Below are positions 10,758-20,247 of a stretch of 37,030 nucleotides of DNA, piece after piece. The translations under genes were made by a program, and so were the position numbers. Origin of the DNA: Thermosynechococcus sp. M46_R2017_013 (GTDB lineage Bacteria > Cyanobacteriota > Cyanobacteriia > Thermosynechococcales > Thermosynechococcaceae); contig DVDZ01000059.1 in NCBI GenBank assembly GCA_015296025.1, positions 1 to 37,030 on the forward strand, read 5' to 3'. The notes below the pieces were generated by a model. The model was not told the DNA's origin. It ran no database searches and saw only the letters and a list, made by a program, of their open reading frames with translations. Numbering within the stretch: the first letter of the stretch is position 1; the number at the start of each line of letters is the position of its first letter.

Positions 10758-11300
10758 CTAATCCAAATAGCCCATGAGGGCAGGGGAATCATCAATGATG
10801 TTGGAGGCAACGGGACGCTCTCCTGCCGAGTAGTAGGTTTCAGCAATGTGTAGGCCACTGGTGGTAATCGGACGAATGCCCATCCAATTGACCGTTTCTA
10901 CAATTTCAAAGTTATCGGCAGCCACTGGACGTACCCCCATGATGTTGAGGGTTTCCACCACCCGGAAATTAGTTGCCACAATCGGGCGAATACCAGCGGC
11001 ATTGATACTGTCATAAATTTGCAGGCCACTGCTGAGTACGGGACGCTCGCCGGCATCTTTAATCATGTGTACGACTTGCACGGGACTGGCTTCAATAGGG
11101 CGTAAACCAGCGCTATTAAAGGTTTGCCACACTACAATGTCGCTGGCTGTGGGTGTACCTGCGGGGGCGAGAGCTGTTTTTTCGGCAAGGGAGACCATTT
11201 GACCACCATTTTCCTTGCCAGGTGGGTTGTGGCGACGGCTGGGACGAGTGGCTTTGGCGGTGGGTTCTTCGGGGGGTGGGGTTTGGGGAGTTTCAGTCAT
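10758..11300 (-). CDS. Hypothetical protein with six tandem 19-residue repeats
   Basis: 180 residues, function unknown. A low-complexity, proline- and charge-rich N terminus (residues 1-52) leads into six tandem repeats: 56-75 (20 residues), 76-94, 95-113, 114-132, 133-151 and 152-170. The shared pattern is (I/V)xETxNxxGxRPIxxSxxx. Gly-x-Arg-Pro is present in all six copies, at a fixed spacing. There is no signal peptide or membrane segment, so it is likely cytosolic. The ATG at 11298-11300 is preceded by AGGAG at good spacing. The regular short period suggests a small solenoid or hairpin stack, but I do not recognise a named domain. Neighbours (pyrD downstream, a divergently read ABC/SPS region upstream) give no clear functional hint. 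It is probably a conserved cyanobacterial protein, which I cannot confirm without a search. Confidence 0.85.
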   Translation of the reverse strand: MTETPQTPPPEEPTAKATRPSRRHNPPGKENGGQMVSLAEKTALAPAGTPTASDIVVWQTFNSAGLRPIEASPVQVVHMIKDAGERPVLSSGLQIYDSINAAGIRPIVATNFRVVETLNIMGVRPVAADNFEIVETVNWMGIRPITTSGLHIAETYYSAGERPVASNIIDDSPALMGYLD

Positions 11301-11457
11301 GGCGATCGCTCCTAATGCAATAATTCAATCCTACAGGGGAATTCCTATGCAAGCATTCTATATCTATTGTCTTTAGATCATAGCAGCCAAAGAGGGATGT
11401 CAGGGGTTTGCGACATTGCTTTCGGCGTGGAAACGGTATTCAGCAACGGCTTGCTTG

Positions 11458-12144
11458 TTAGGCGTGAAGCAGAGGGAGCATCTCGGTGGGTGCCCCTTGG
11501 CCAATGACTTTGCCGCGATCAAGAACAATGGCACCATCCGCTTGCGCCAGTTCATCAAGGCGATGGGTAACCCACAGTGCTGTGATCCCTTGGGTATTGA
11601 CCAGTTGGCGCACGTAGCCCAAGAGTTCCCGCTGACTATCGGGGTCAAGGAGGGCTGTGGGTTCATCGAGTAACAGCACCCGACAATGGCGAGCGATCGC
11701 CCCGGCAATGGCAACTCGCTGTTTTTGGCCGCCACTGAGGGCATAGATGGGACGGCGTTCTAGCCCCTGTAAATTCACCGCTTGCAAAGCGGCACTGACG
11801 CGCTCGCGCACTTGCCAATAGTTGAGCGCCTCGCCATTGAGACTAAAGGCAATATCCGCACCAACACTGGGCATCACCAGTTGGTGATCGGGATTCTGGA
11901 ACACAAAGCCAAGGGGCTGCTCCACATAGACTTCGCCCCGTTGGGGCTGCAGGAGACCCCCTAAAATCTTTACCAGTGTTGATTTACCACTACCATTGCG
12001 GCCTAGGAGCATCCAGAGTTGCCCCCGAGGGATTTCTAGCGACACCCGATCCAACACCAAACCCTCTGGCGACCAGCCAAAGGAGACTTCCTTGAGATGA
12101 ATTGCTGGGGGGATTATCGCCATGGCTTTTTGGACAATGCTCAT
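11458..12144 (-). CDS. ABC transporter ATP-binding protein, ECF/CbiO-like
   Basis: From ATG 12142-12144 the product is 228 residues. It holds a complete ATPase: Walker A GRNGSGKST (residues 48-56), Q-loop GFVFQNPDHQLVMPSVG, signature ALSGGQKQRVAIAGAI, Walker B VLLLDEPTALLD and the H-loop WVTHRLDE. The sequence QNPDHQLV followed by 'VGADIAF' after the Q-loop is typical of energy-coupling-factor ATPases that power uptake of vitamins or cobalt/nickel. No permease gene is adjacent, so the partner must be encoded elsewhere, and the substrate is unknown. A later ATG at 12121-12123 (MAIIPPAIHLKEV) is an equally reasonable start. It is divergent from the sucrose-phosphate synthase gene with a 63-bp shared promoter region. 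Confidence 0.88.
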   Translation of the reverse strand: MSIVQKAMAIIPPAIHLKEVSFGWSPEGLVLDRVSLEIPRGQLWMLLGRNGSGKSTLVKILGGLLQPQRGEVYVEQPLGFVFQNPDHQLVMPSVGADIAFSLNGEALNYWQVRERVSAALQAVNLQGLERRPIYALSGGQKQRVAIAGAIARHCRVLLLDEPTALLDPDSQRELLGYVRQLVNTQGITALWVTHRLDELAQADGAIVLDRGKVIGQGAPTEMLPLLHA

Positions 12145-12207
12145 GTTTTTCGGTAGGGTGGGGATGACCCTCAATTGGGTTATCCTGCACCAAGTAGGGG
12201 AGGGGCT

Positions 12208-14357
12208 ATGCAAGAGGGATTATACATTGTCCTCATCAGTATTCATGGTTTGATTCGGGGCGATCGCCTAGAATTGGGACGCGATGCCGATACAGGAGGA
12301 CAAACGCGCTATGTTGTCGAACTGGCAAAAAGCCTTGCAGCCCATCCCCGTGTTGCCCAAGTTGATTTAGTGACTCGCCTGATTGCCGATGCCAAAGTCA
12401 GTCCAGACTATGCTCAGCCCATTGAGCCAATCGGCGATCGCGCTCGCATTGTGCGACTTGCCTGCGGACCGCGCCGCTATTTACGCAAGGAGGTGCTCTG
12501 GCCCTACTTGGACGTATTTGCTGATGAACTGCTGCGGCATCTGCGCCAGTTTGGGCGTATGCCCGATGTTATTCACAGTCACTATGCCGATGCGGGTTAT
12601 GTGGGCTGCCGCGTTGCCGGCTGGTTAGGAGTTCCCCTTGTTCACACCGGCCATTCCCTCGGACGGGTCAAACGACAACGACTTCTTGCCCAGGGCAGTA
12701 AACCCGATGTCATTGAGGAGCAATTTCACTTTACGACCCGCATTGAAGCCGAAGAGCAAACCCTTGCCAGCGCCGCACTGATTATTGCCAGTACCCATCA
12801 GGAAGTGGAAGAGCAGTATCGCCTCTACGATCAATACGACCCAGAGCGGATGGCGGTGATTCCGCCGGGGGTGGACACTAGCCGTTTCTATCCTGCTCCT
12901 GTTCCCAAGGATTTGCCGTTTCTCAAGGAATTGCGCCGCTTTTTAGTCGAGCCAGAAAAACCCTTTATCTTTTGCCTCTCCCGACCAGTACCGCGCAAGA
13001 ATGTGGCCGCCCTGCTCAATGTCTATGGCAGCGATCGCTTCTTACAGGAGCAAGCGAATCTTGTCTTAGTTCTTGGCAATCGCACCGATATTAGCAAGAT
13101 GGAGGCCGGCCCTCGCCAAGTATTCACGGAACTCTTTTTACTGGTCGATCGCTACGACCTCTACGGCAAAGTGGCCTATCCCAAGACCCACACCAGCGAT
13201 GAAGTCCCCGATCTCTACCGTTTAGCAGCACAGCAGCGAGGGGTGTTTATCAATCCGGCCCTCACCGAACCCTTTGGCCTCACGCTCATTGAAGCCGCTG
13301 CCTGTGGATTGCCAATTTTGGCCACAGCGGATGGCGGGCCGCAGGAGATTATTCGTCACTGTTGCAATGGTTTACTCTTTGATGCCCTTGATCTAGAAGC
13401 AATTCGCCGTGCACTGCATCAAGCGTTTCAAAGTGAGAGCCGGTGGCAAACGTGGGCAGAAAATGGCCTCAAGGGAGTACAAGCCCACTACTCTTGGCGC
13501 AGCATGTGGAGATGTATCTTCAAGCCCTTGATCAACTGTCGGAAAAATCGGTGTTGCCAGCCTTAAGTTTGCAACGGCAACCCAGCCAGTATCAAGGCAA
13601 TCAATTCCCGACCATATTGACGCGGAACCGTCTGCTGACCCTTGAACGCCTATTGATTAGTGATATTGACAATACACTGATTGGTGATCGCGAAGCCCTT
13701 GAGCGACTCTTGACTCTCCTACAACGCCGTCCTGAAATGGGTTTTGGTGTCGCCACGGGGCGTCACCTAGAGCTGGCCTTAGCAGTTCTCGACGAATGGG
13801 GTGTGCCAATTCCCGATGTGTTAATTACTGCCGTCGGCAGTGAAATTCACTACGGCCCCCATCTTGTCCCTGATACGAGTTGGCAGCAGCACATTAGCTA
13901 TCGCTGGGAACCGCAACGGGTAAAAGATACCTTAGCAGCGGTGCCGGGGTTAACGCTACAGCCTGCGGAAAATCAGCGCTCCTACAAAATCAGTTACAAC
14001 GTTGATACGGCGGTCTTGCCCAGTATGACGCCCGTCCTCCGCTTACTGCGGCAGCACAAGCTCCATTGTCGGCCTATTTTCTCCCACAATCAGTTTTTGG
14101 ATATTTTGCCCCTGCGCGCCTCTAAGGGGGATGCCCTGCGCTATCTTGCCCTCAAGTGGGGCTATCCGCTGCAAAAACTTTTGGTGGCTGGTGATTCTGG
14201 CAATGATGAGCAAATGCTGACGGGAAATACCCTTGCTGTTGTTGTGGGCAATCACAGTCCTGAATTGGAAAAGTTGCGCGATCGCCCCCACATTTACTTT
14301 GCCAAAGGCCACTATGCCCAAGGAATTCTCGAAGCAATCGAGCACTATAGCTTCTAA
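12208..14357 (+). CDS. sps: Sucrose-phosphate synthase with C-terminal phosphatase domain, interrupted by an apparent one-base deletion
   Basis: Makes sucrose 6-phosphate from UDP-glucose and fructose 6-phosphate. It starts at ATG 12208 after GGAGGGG. The GT4 domain shows LISIHGLIRG, DTGGQTRYVVELAKSLA, HSHYADAG, HTGHSLGRVK, FINPALTEPFGLTLIEAAACG and the frame runs to YSWR at 13500. The next frame continues QHVEMYLQALDQLSEKSVLP, then a HAD phosphatase domain with DIDNTL, VATGRH, SKGDALRYLALKWG and AGDSGNDEQML. One C is missing at about 13499 (TGGCGCAGCAT, expected TGGCGCCAGCAT). Restored length is about 716 residues, the normal two-domain size. All HAD motifs are present, including both aspartates, so the enzyme could also hydrolyse sucrose 6-phosphate, as known for some unicellular cyanobacterial SPS; that is inference. 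Sucrose serves as compatible solute. Confidence 0.9.
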
Positions 14358-14492
14358 CGAAAAACCTGCAACAGCGTCAAGCGGGCAATGGGTAACCCAT
14401 CAGCATCTGAGCCGGCGCCTCTAGCGTTGGTTGCCGACTGGAATTGAGTTGGGGGTTGTCTTGCCTTGCTGGATTGAAGTCAGTGCCACCGT

Positions 14493-14630
14493 TCATCCAT
14501 GCTGGCGTAACTTCGCAAGAATAGGCAGCGTGTATTCTGGTGTTGGACTATTATCAAAGGTCAAAGCCACGTAGTTAGCAGGAATTTTCGTTGCCTCGGC
14601 TTCACCGCTAAACAACACCAAGTTATCCAC
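14493..14630 (-). pseudogene. Polysaccharide deacetylase fragment (NodB-like), decayed
   Basis: Reading leftward from a GTG at 14628-14630, the frame encodes VDNLVLFSGEAEAT, then ANYVALTFDNSPTPEYTLPI and LAKLRQHG before a TGA at 14493-14495. The stretch 'ALTFDxxPTPEYTLPILAKLRQHG' matches the start of the NodB/polysaccharide deacetylase domain, where the usual form is TFDDGP; the second metal-site aspartate is Asn here. Nothing of the rest of the domain is readable downstream, so only about 46 codons of a normally 200-residue domain remain. It begins a few bases past the end of the PEP-synthase-like gene. The rest of the spacer 14358-14492 shows nothing else I can support. Confidence 0.5.
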
Positions 14631-14632
14631 AC

Positions 14633-16675
14633 TTAAAGCTGATCTAAAACCTGAGTGACAACTTCAGGACTAACAGAAATGCTATCAATACCCAACTCAA
14701 CAAGCCAAGGGAGCCAATGGGGATACCGACTGGGAGCTTCGCCGCAAAGACTACAGCTTAGGTGATGAGCTTTGGCTTCCTGAATGAGTTGGGCGATCGC
14801 CCGTCTTACAGCGGAGTGATCTTCGTTGAACTCTGGCAAGGCAGCGTCGCGGTCAATGCCCAACAGCAGTTGGGTGAGATCATTGGTGCCAATGGTAATA
14901 CCCGTAATTCCCAGCGGTGCCAATTCCGAGAGGAGAAAGAGAATAGCGGGCACTTCTGCCATGACCCAGAGTTCAACCCCTGCACTGGAGACAAGCCCAT
15001 GCTCTGCCAGTGCCGTTTGACAATAGCTGACTTCGCGGGCACTGCGCACAAAGGGCAAGATAATGCGCAGCGGACAGCTGGATTCTAAGCGATGGGCAAT
15101 CGCCAGCGCCGAGAGTTCCAGGTGAAACAGCTCTGGGCAATGGGGATAGCGACTGACGCCCCGCAGTCCCCAATCCGTTTCGGGTTCAAAGCGATGCCCC
15201 CCCAACAGTTGTCGATAATCTGCTGGCCGCAAATCCAACGTGCGATAAAAGAGGGGACGAGGAGCGATCGCCCGCATAAATTTACACAGGTGCTGTACCC
15301 AGCGATCGCGCAACTGCTCCGCTTCCCCCTGCTCCAACCAATGACAGGGATGGCGATGATCCAAAAAAGCAAGGAGCATTAGCTCGGAACGCAACAGGCC
15401 AATGCCATCACAGGGGAGTGATCGCAACAACCGCAGGGCATTCACTTGACTGACATTCACCATGAGTTTTAAGGGCAGCCGTTTCACCGCTGCTGGTGAC
15501 GAGGTTTGGAGAGAGGGAGTAGCCACCACTGGCAACGGCTCTGACGGCAGTTGATAGATAGCGCCTCGATGACCATCGAGAAACAGTGTCATACCAGAAC
15601 TGATCTGCTGCGTGGCATTAGCGACACCGACAATAGCAGGCCGTCCCAATTCCCGCGCCAAAATTGCTCCATGACTGGTTAGCCCGCCTTGCTCACAAAT
15701 CACGCCCACAGCAGCACTCACTAGGGGCAGCCAGTGGGGCGGAATGGTTTGAGTCACTAAAATCCGTCCGGCAACGGCGGCGGGGGCACAAGGCTCGGTC
15801 ACCACCAGGGCAGGAGCGATCGCCTGTCCTGGGGCAGCAGCTATGCCCTCAGCAATTAGCGTGCGTTCCAGCGGCTTCAGAGGGAGAGTTGCCGGTTGCG
15901 GCTCCGGCAAGCACTGTCCCCACCACACTTGGGTCTGACTGCGATGCCAAACCCACAGATGCGAGGGTGTCCCCCGACAGGCCTGCTGCAACTGTTGCTC
16001 TTGCGCGGGCGTCAGAGCAATTCCCCGCGGCGGTAAGGGGATACCTTGATGGGGGAGAGCCACACCGCTGGCGATCGCCTTCAGTGTTGGATTGGTTCTT
16101 ATCCACCAGCCAGAGGCCACAATCGAACTTAAGGGGTAAAGCAAAATTGCCACCTTGATTTGACAAAAATCCCATCCCCGCTGCCAGTAGAGATACAGAT
16201 TCTTGGCTCGCACTAGGGCGGCAAAAGTCTTTTCAATGGCTTGATGACACAGGGGCAAACTGGGGCATCTTAAAACGGTTCCACTGCCAACGCTCCAAGG
16301 CAGATCCTGCGTTTCTTGCCAAAGATAACTGGTGAGCACAAGATGAGACTCCCCCCCCTGTTGTTGCCAAAAGTGATGACACGCAGCAAAAACCATTTCT
16401 AACTCCCCCACATCCAAGGGCGGCAATTGATGGGTCATCTCCAGCGCCAGTGCCTTGAGATCTGACGCATTGGGGGGCAGCTCTTGCCAGCGATCGCAGG
16501 TCGCTTGCCACAGGGGAATCACTCCAGAGCGTAACTGTTGCCAGACCTTGGGGGAAATCAGCCAAATAGGATGAGGCGGGGGCAAGCGTTTTTGCGTCTC
16601 TTGCAGCGCAACTAGTGTCGAGGAGAGCGCTGCCGCTGGGTACTGCTGTAGGGGTTCTAGAAGGAGTGATGTCAC
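14633..16675 (-). CDS. PEP-synthase/PPDK-like protein with degenerate N-terminal ATP-grasp
   Basis: 680 residues; typical PEP synthases are near 800. The C-terminal half is well kept: the phosphohistidine swivel motif GGLTSHGAILARELG (H335), and a PEP/pyruvate barrel with DGIGLLRSELM, YRTLDLRPADYRQLLGG, WGLRGVSRYP, ILPFVRSAREV, MAEVP, IGTNDLTQLLLGIDRD and the catalytic cysteine in CSLCGEAPS. The N-terminal 290 residues are not a normal ATP-grasp: only 'ALVRAKNLYLYWQRGWDF', 'KVAILLYPL' and 'ASGWWIRTNP' recall its second half. Start is GTG 16673-16675, following AGGAAGAG. It may act on PEP with another phosphodonor, as a regulator, or be a subfunctional paralogue; I cannot decide. It lies 44 bp downstream of relA/spoT on the same strand, possibly co-transcribed. 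Confidence 0.8.
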   Translation of the reverse strand: MTSLLLEPLQQYPAAALSSTLVALQETQKRLPPPHPIWLISPKVWQQLRSGVIPLWQATCDRWQELPPNASDLKALALEMTHQLPPLDVGELEMVFAACHHFWQQQGGESHLVLTSYLWQETQDLPWSVGSGTVLRCPSLPLCHQAIEKTFAALVRAKNLYLYWQRGWDFCQIKVAILLYPLSSIVASGWWIRTNPTLKAIASGVALPHQGIPLPPRGIALTPAQEQQLQQACRGTPSHLWVWHRSQTQVWWGQCLPEPQPATLPLKPLERTLIAEGIAAAPGQAIAPALVVTEPCAPAAVAGRILVTQTIPPHWLPLVSAAVGVICEQGGLTSHGAILARELGRPAIVGVANATQQISSGMTLFLDGHRGAIYQLPSEPLPVVATPSLQTSSPAAVKRLPLKLMVNVSQVNALRLLRSLPCDGIGLLRSELMLLAFLDHRHPCHWLEQGEAEQLRDRWVQHLCKFMRAIAPRPLFYRTLDLRPADYRQLLGGHRFEPETDWGLRGVSRYPHCPELFHLELSALAIAHRLESSCPLRIILPFVRSAREVSYCQTALAEHGLVSSAGVELWVMAEVPAILFLLSELAPLGITGITIGTNDLTQLLLGIDRDAALPEFNEDHSAVRRAIAQLIQEAKAHHLSCSLCGEAPSRYPHWLPWLVELGIDSISVSPEVVTQVLDQL

Positions 16676-16719
16676 AAATGCTCTTCCTTAATTGGGAGTT
16701 ACTGAGCAGACAATCACAC

Positions 16720-18951
16720 CTAAGAAGAACTCACTTCCATTTGCTGACGGCGACGAATGTTGAGAACATCAGTGATTTTTCTAATTTGCGCTAAGATATG
16801 ATCTAATTGCTTTGCATTCACAATATCAATACACAAATCAATAATCGCTGTGCGCCCTGGATCTGTGTGGACATTGGCTCGCCGCACGTTGATTTGATTA
16901 TCGGTTAAACGGGTCAAAATATCCTTGAGAATACCGACTCGATCAATCACCTCAATTTGCACATCCACAGGGTAGGTTTGGGGACGGCGTTGATTGACTT
17001 TAGTATTCCAACTTACTGGAATCAGGCGATCGCTAGATACCGACTCTAGGTTGCTACAGCCTTGACGATGAATGGAAATACCGCGACTCCCCAGCGTCAC
17101 TACCCCAATAATCGGTTCATCGGGCACAGGACAGCAGCAGCCGGCAATGTGATAAACTAGTCCCTCCACCCCAAGAATGGGCGAATCACTGGGTTTTGTG
17201 GTAGCGGGGACACGGTTAACGGGGGCAGATTCTGAAGGTAATTCGGCCGGAGTTGTCTCTGAACGCCCTAGGGTAATTGCCCGCAGCCGATTTACCACTA
17301 GATTCAACGTAATTTCACCATAGCCCAAGGCAGCCACCAAATCATCCACGCTTTGATAGTTGCTGCGCTCTGCCACCTGCTGCATTTGAGGTGATTTGAG
17401 GAGAGCCTCCAAACCCACTTTACCCAATTCCTTCTCTAGCAACTCCCGTCCCCGCTGCAGGTTTTCATCGCGGCGCGATCGCTTGTACCACTGCCGAATA
17501 CGGTTCCGTGCTGTTGTGGTTTTAACAAAGTTCAACCAATCCAAACTGGGGTGGGCAGTTTTTTGGGTAATAATCTCAACAATGTCCCCATTGCGCAGCG
17601 GCGTATCCAAGGGCACCATCCGATTGTTCACCCGTGCCCCGGCACAGTGATTTCCCACATCCGTATGAATATGGTAAGCAAAGTCGAGGGGTGTTGCTCC
17701 CTGTTGCAGCGCTAGGACATCTCCTTGGGGTGTAAAGACGTAGACCTCCTTATCAAAGAGATCATCGCGAATGCTGTCGAGATACTCTTGAGCATCCTTG
17801 AGGTCATTTTGCCAATCCAGCAATTGCCGCAGCCAAGTGAATTTTTGATCGCGGGCACTCCACTGTTGCGGTAACGAATGACCCGTTTCTTTGTACTTCC
17901 AGTGGGCAGCAATCCCATACTCAGAGACATGGTGCATCGCCAATGTGCGAATTTGCACCTCTAGGGGGCGTCCTCCCAAGCCAATCACCACAGTATGCAG
18001 CGATTGATACTGATTGGGTTTAGGCAGACTAATGTAGTCCTTAAAGCGTCCTGGCACGGAGAGAAAACAGTCATGGACAACCGCCAAGGCACGATAGCAC
18101 TCATCCTTGGTGGCCACAAGGATGCGAATGCCCGCCACATCATAGATTTCGTGGAATTCTTTTTGCTGCCGCATCATTTTTTGGTAGATGCTGTAGAGGT
18201 GTTTGGGACGGCCACTAATTTCTAGGTAGCCAAAGCCCATCCCTGATAATCGCTCGTGAAGAATTTGAATCGCCTGCTGGAGTTGCGCCTCACGATTAGC
18301 GCGTTTTTCAGCCACCAGTTCCTGAATCCGACGGTAGGCCTCTGGCTCCAAATACTTAAAGGCCAAATCCTCCAGTTCCCACTTAATTCGCCAAATCCCC
18401 AAGCGGTTAGCCAAAGGGGCAAAGACATCGCGGGTTTCCTGGGCAATGGCACGGCGGCGGTCTTCAGGTAGATACTCAAGTGTGCGCATATTGTGCAGGC
18501 GATCGGCCAGCTTGACTACAATGACGCGAATATCCTGAGCCATCGCCAAAAACATGCGCCGGAAACTTTCCGCTTGCCGCTCCGTCTTACTAGAAAAATT
18601 AAACTTCGAAAGCTTGGTGACCCCCTCCACCAATCGCCGCACCTCAGCCCCAAAGTTGGCTTCTAACTCCTCCGCCGTAGTAGCCGTATCCTCAATCACA
18701 TCATGAAGAAACCCCGCCGCTAAAAGTGCTGGCCCACCCCCCAAATCCCGCAAAATACTGGCAACAGCCACAGGGTGAGCAATATAGGGTTCTCCAGACG
18801 CACGCCGTTGTCCTTGGTGTAAGTCGTAGGCAAATTGAAACGCCCGACAGACTAAATCATCCCCATTCTCAGGATCCGGATTTTGCAGGCACGTCGCTAA
18901 CCAATCGGGCAATTCAATGTCAGTCGGTAAGCTAGGTGCAAAAGCGTTCAT
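16720..18951 (-). CDS. spoT: Bifunctional (p)ppGpp synthetase/hydrolase, RelA/SpoT (RSH)
   Basis: 743 residues from ATG 18949-18951. Domain order is the long RSH form. The HD hydrolase has YIAHPVAVASIL, FLHDVIEDT and KLADRLHNMRTL. The synthetase has YSIYQKMM, DVAGIRILV, PGRFKDYISLPKPNQYQSLHT and LEVQIRT. A TGS domain begins VYVFTPQGDVLALQQGATPLDFAYHIH, then a cysteine-containing region with HIAGCCCPVPDEPIIG, and a C-terminal ACT domain (DVQIEVIDRVGILKDILTRL). Hydrolase and synthetase residues both look intact, so it should be bifunctional, controlling the stringent and dark response. The frame stays open upstream to 19116 (798 residues), but family N termini begin near the chosen ATG; no clear ribosome-binding site decides it. 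The PEP-synthase-like gene follows on the same strand. Confidence 0.95.
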   Translation of the reverse strand: MNAFAPSLPTDIELPDWLATCLQNPDPENGDDLVCRAFQFAYDLHQGQRRASGEPYIAHPVAVASILRDLGGGPALLAAGFLHDVIEDTATTAEELEANFGAEVRRLVEGVTKLSKFNFSSKTERQAESFRRMFLAMAQDIRVIVVKLADRLHNMRTLEYLPEDRRRAIAQETRDVFAPLANRLGIWRIKWELEDLAFKYLEPEAYRRIQELVAEKRANREAQLQQAIQILHERLSGMGFGYLEISGRPKHLYSIYQKMMRQQKEFHEIYDVAGIRILVATKDECYRALAVVHDCFLSVPGRFKDYISLPKPNQYQSLHTVVIGLGGRPLEVQIRTLAMHHVSEYGIAAHWKYKETGHSLPQQWSARDQKFTWLRQLLDWQNDLKDAQEYLDSIRDDLFDKEVYVFTPQGDVLALQQGATPLDFAYHIHTDVGNHCAGARVNNRMVPLDTPLRNGDIVEIITQKTAHPSLDWLNFVKTTTARNRIRQWYKRSRRDENLQRGRELLEKELGKVGLEALLKSPQMQQVAERSNYQSVDDLVAALGYGEITLNLVVNRLRAITLGRSETTPAELPSESAPVNRVPATTKPSDSPILGVEGLVYHIAGCCCPVPDEPIIGVVTLGSRGISIHRQGCSNLESVSSDRLIPVSWNTKVNQRRPQTYPVDVQIEVIDRVGILKDILTRLTDNQINVRRANVHTDPGRTAIIDLCIDIVNAKQLDHILAQIRKITDVLNIRRRQQMEVSSS

Positions 18952-19184
18952 GGCAGCAAGCGATCGCGAGAGCAGCACAGTGGATTGGAGTACGTCTATT
19001 TTAGCGAATCGGTGGGCAGCCTTGCGCTCTTGCTGCTCAATGTACCGCTTTGACCGCTCCACCATTGGCGATAAAGCACCGACTTTCCATAGAACTTGTT
19101 GACCCGCAGCTTGCAACTAGAGACAGACTTCAGACAGTTTTGCTAAGGATGACACGAAAGCTAGTAACAAAGACTGCAGTAAGC

Positions 19185-19354
19185 AGAAACAGCCATTGCT
19201 CTACGGCAGTTGAGGCGGCTGTTTGGCAGTGTGCCCAATGACCTTGAAAAACACATTGTCGGCTTTTTGTTCATCAAATCAAAGCCTTGGCAGCAGCACT
19301 CCTAGACTTCACTGAACTTGGGGAAGTGTCTGACTGGCTGGATTGCTCCGCCTA
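19185..19354 (+). pseudogene. DUF4351 tail of an Rpn-type nuclease/transposase-like protein, remnant
   Basis: The spacer between relA/spoT and fabG holds two joined fragments. One frame (about 19185-19263) reads ETAIALRQLRRLFGSVPNDL then EKHIVG. The next frame reads VHQIKALAAALLDFTELGEV then SDWLDCSA and stops at TAA 19352-19354. The pattern LRQLRRxFGxxP followed by LxALLDFxELxxVxxWL is that of the DUF4351 domain found at the C terminus of cyanobacterial Rpn/PD-(D/E)XK proteins. One more T in the TTTTT run at 19264-19268 would join the frames. A stop directly upstream shows the main nuclease domain is gone. The rest of 19117-19484 shows no other gene; the final part carries the fabG ribosome-binding site. 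Confidence 0.55.
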
Positions 19355-19472
19355 AAAATACTGCCTCATGTGTTGACCTAGTTGATCTAGACGTGCCCTA
19401 GCACCAAGAGGGGTAACATCCACTGTTAAAATTTGTGATGGACATTCATAGGTGTAGCATTTTTGCCCTTAG

Positions 19473-20222
<750 letters not shown>

Positions 20223-20247
20223 GTGGCTTGGAGTAGTGCAGCAGCCC

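Noticed and set aside
18952-19116. N-terminal extension of RelA/SpoT to 19116
   Set aside because: The frame is open, but the extra 55 residues are unlike RSH N termini and begin at a non-ATG codon. Not fully excluded.
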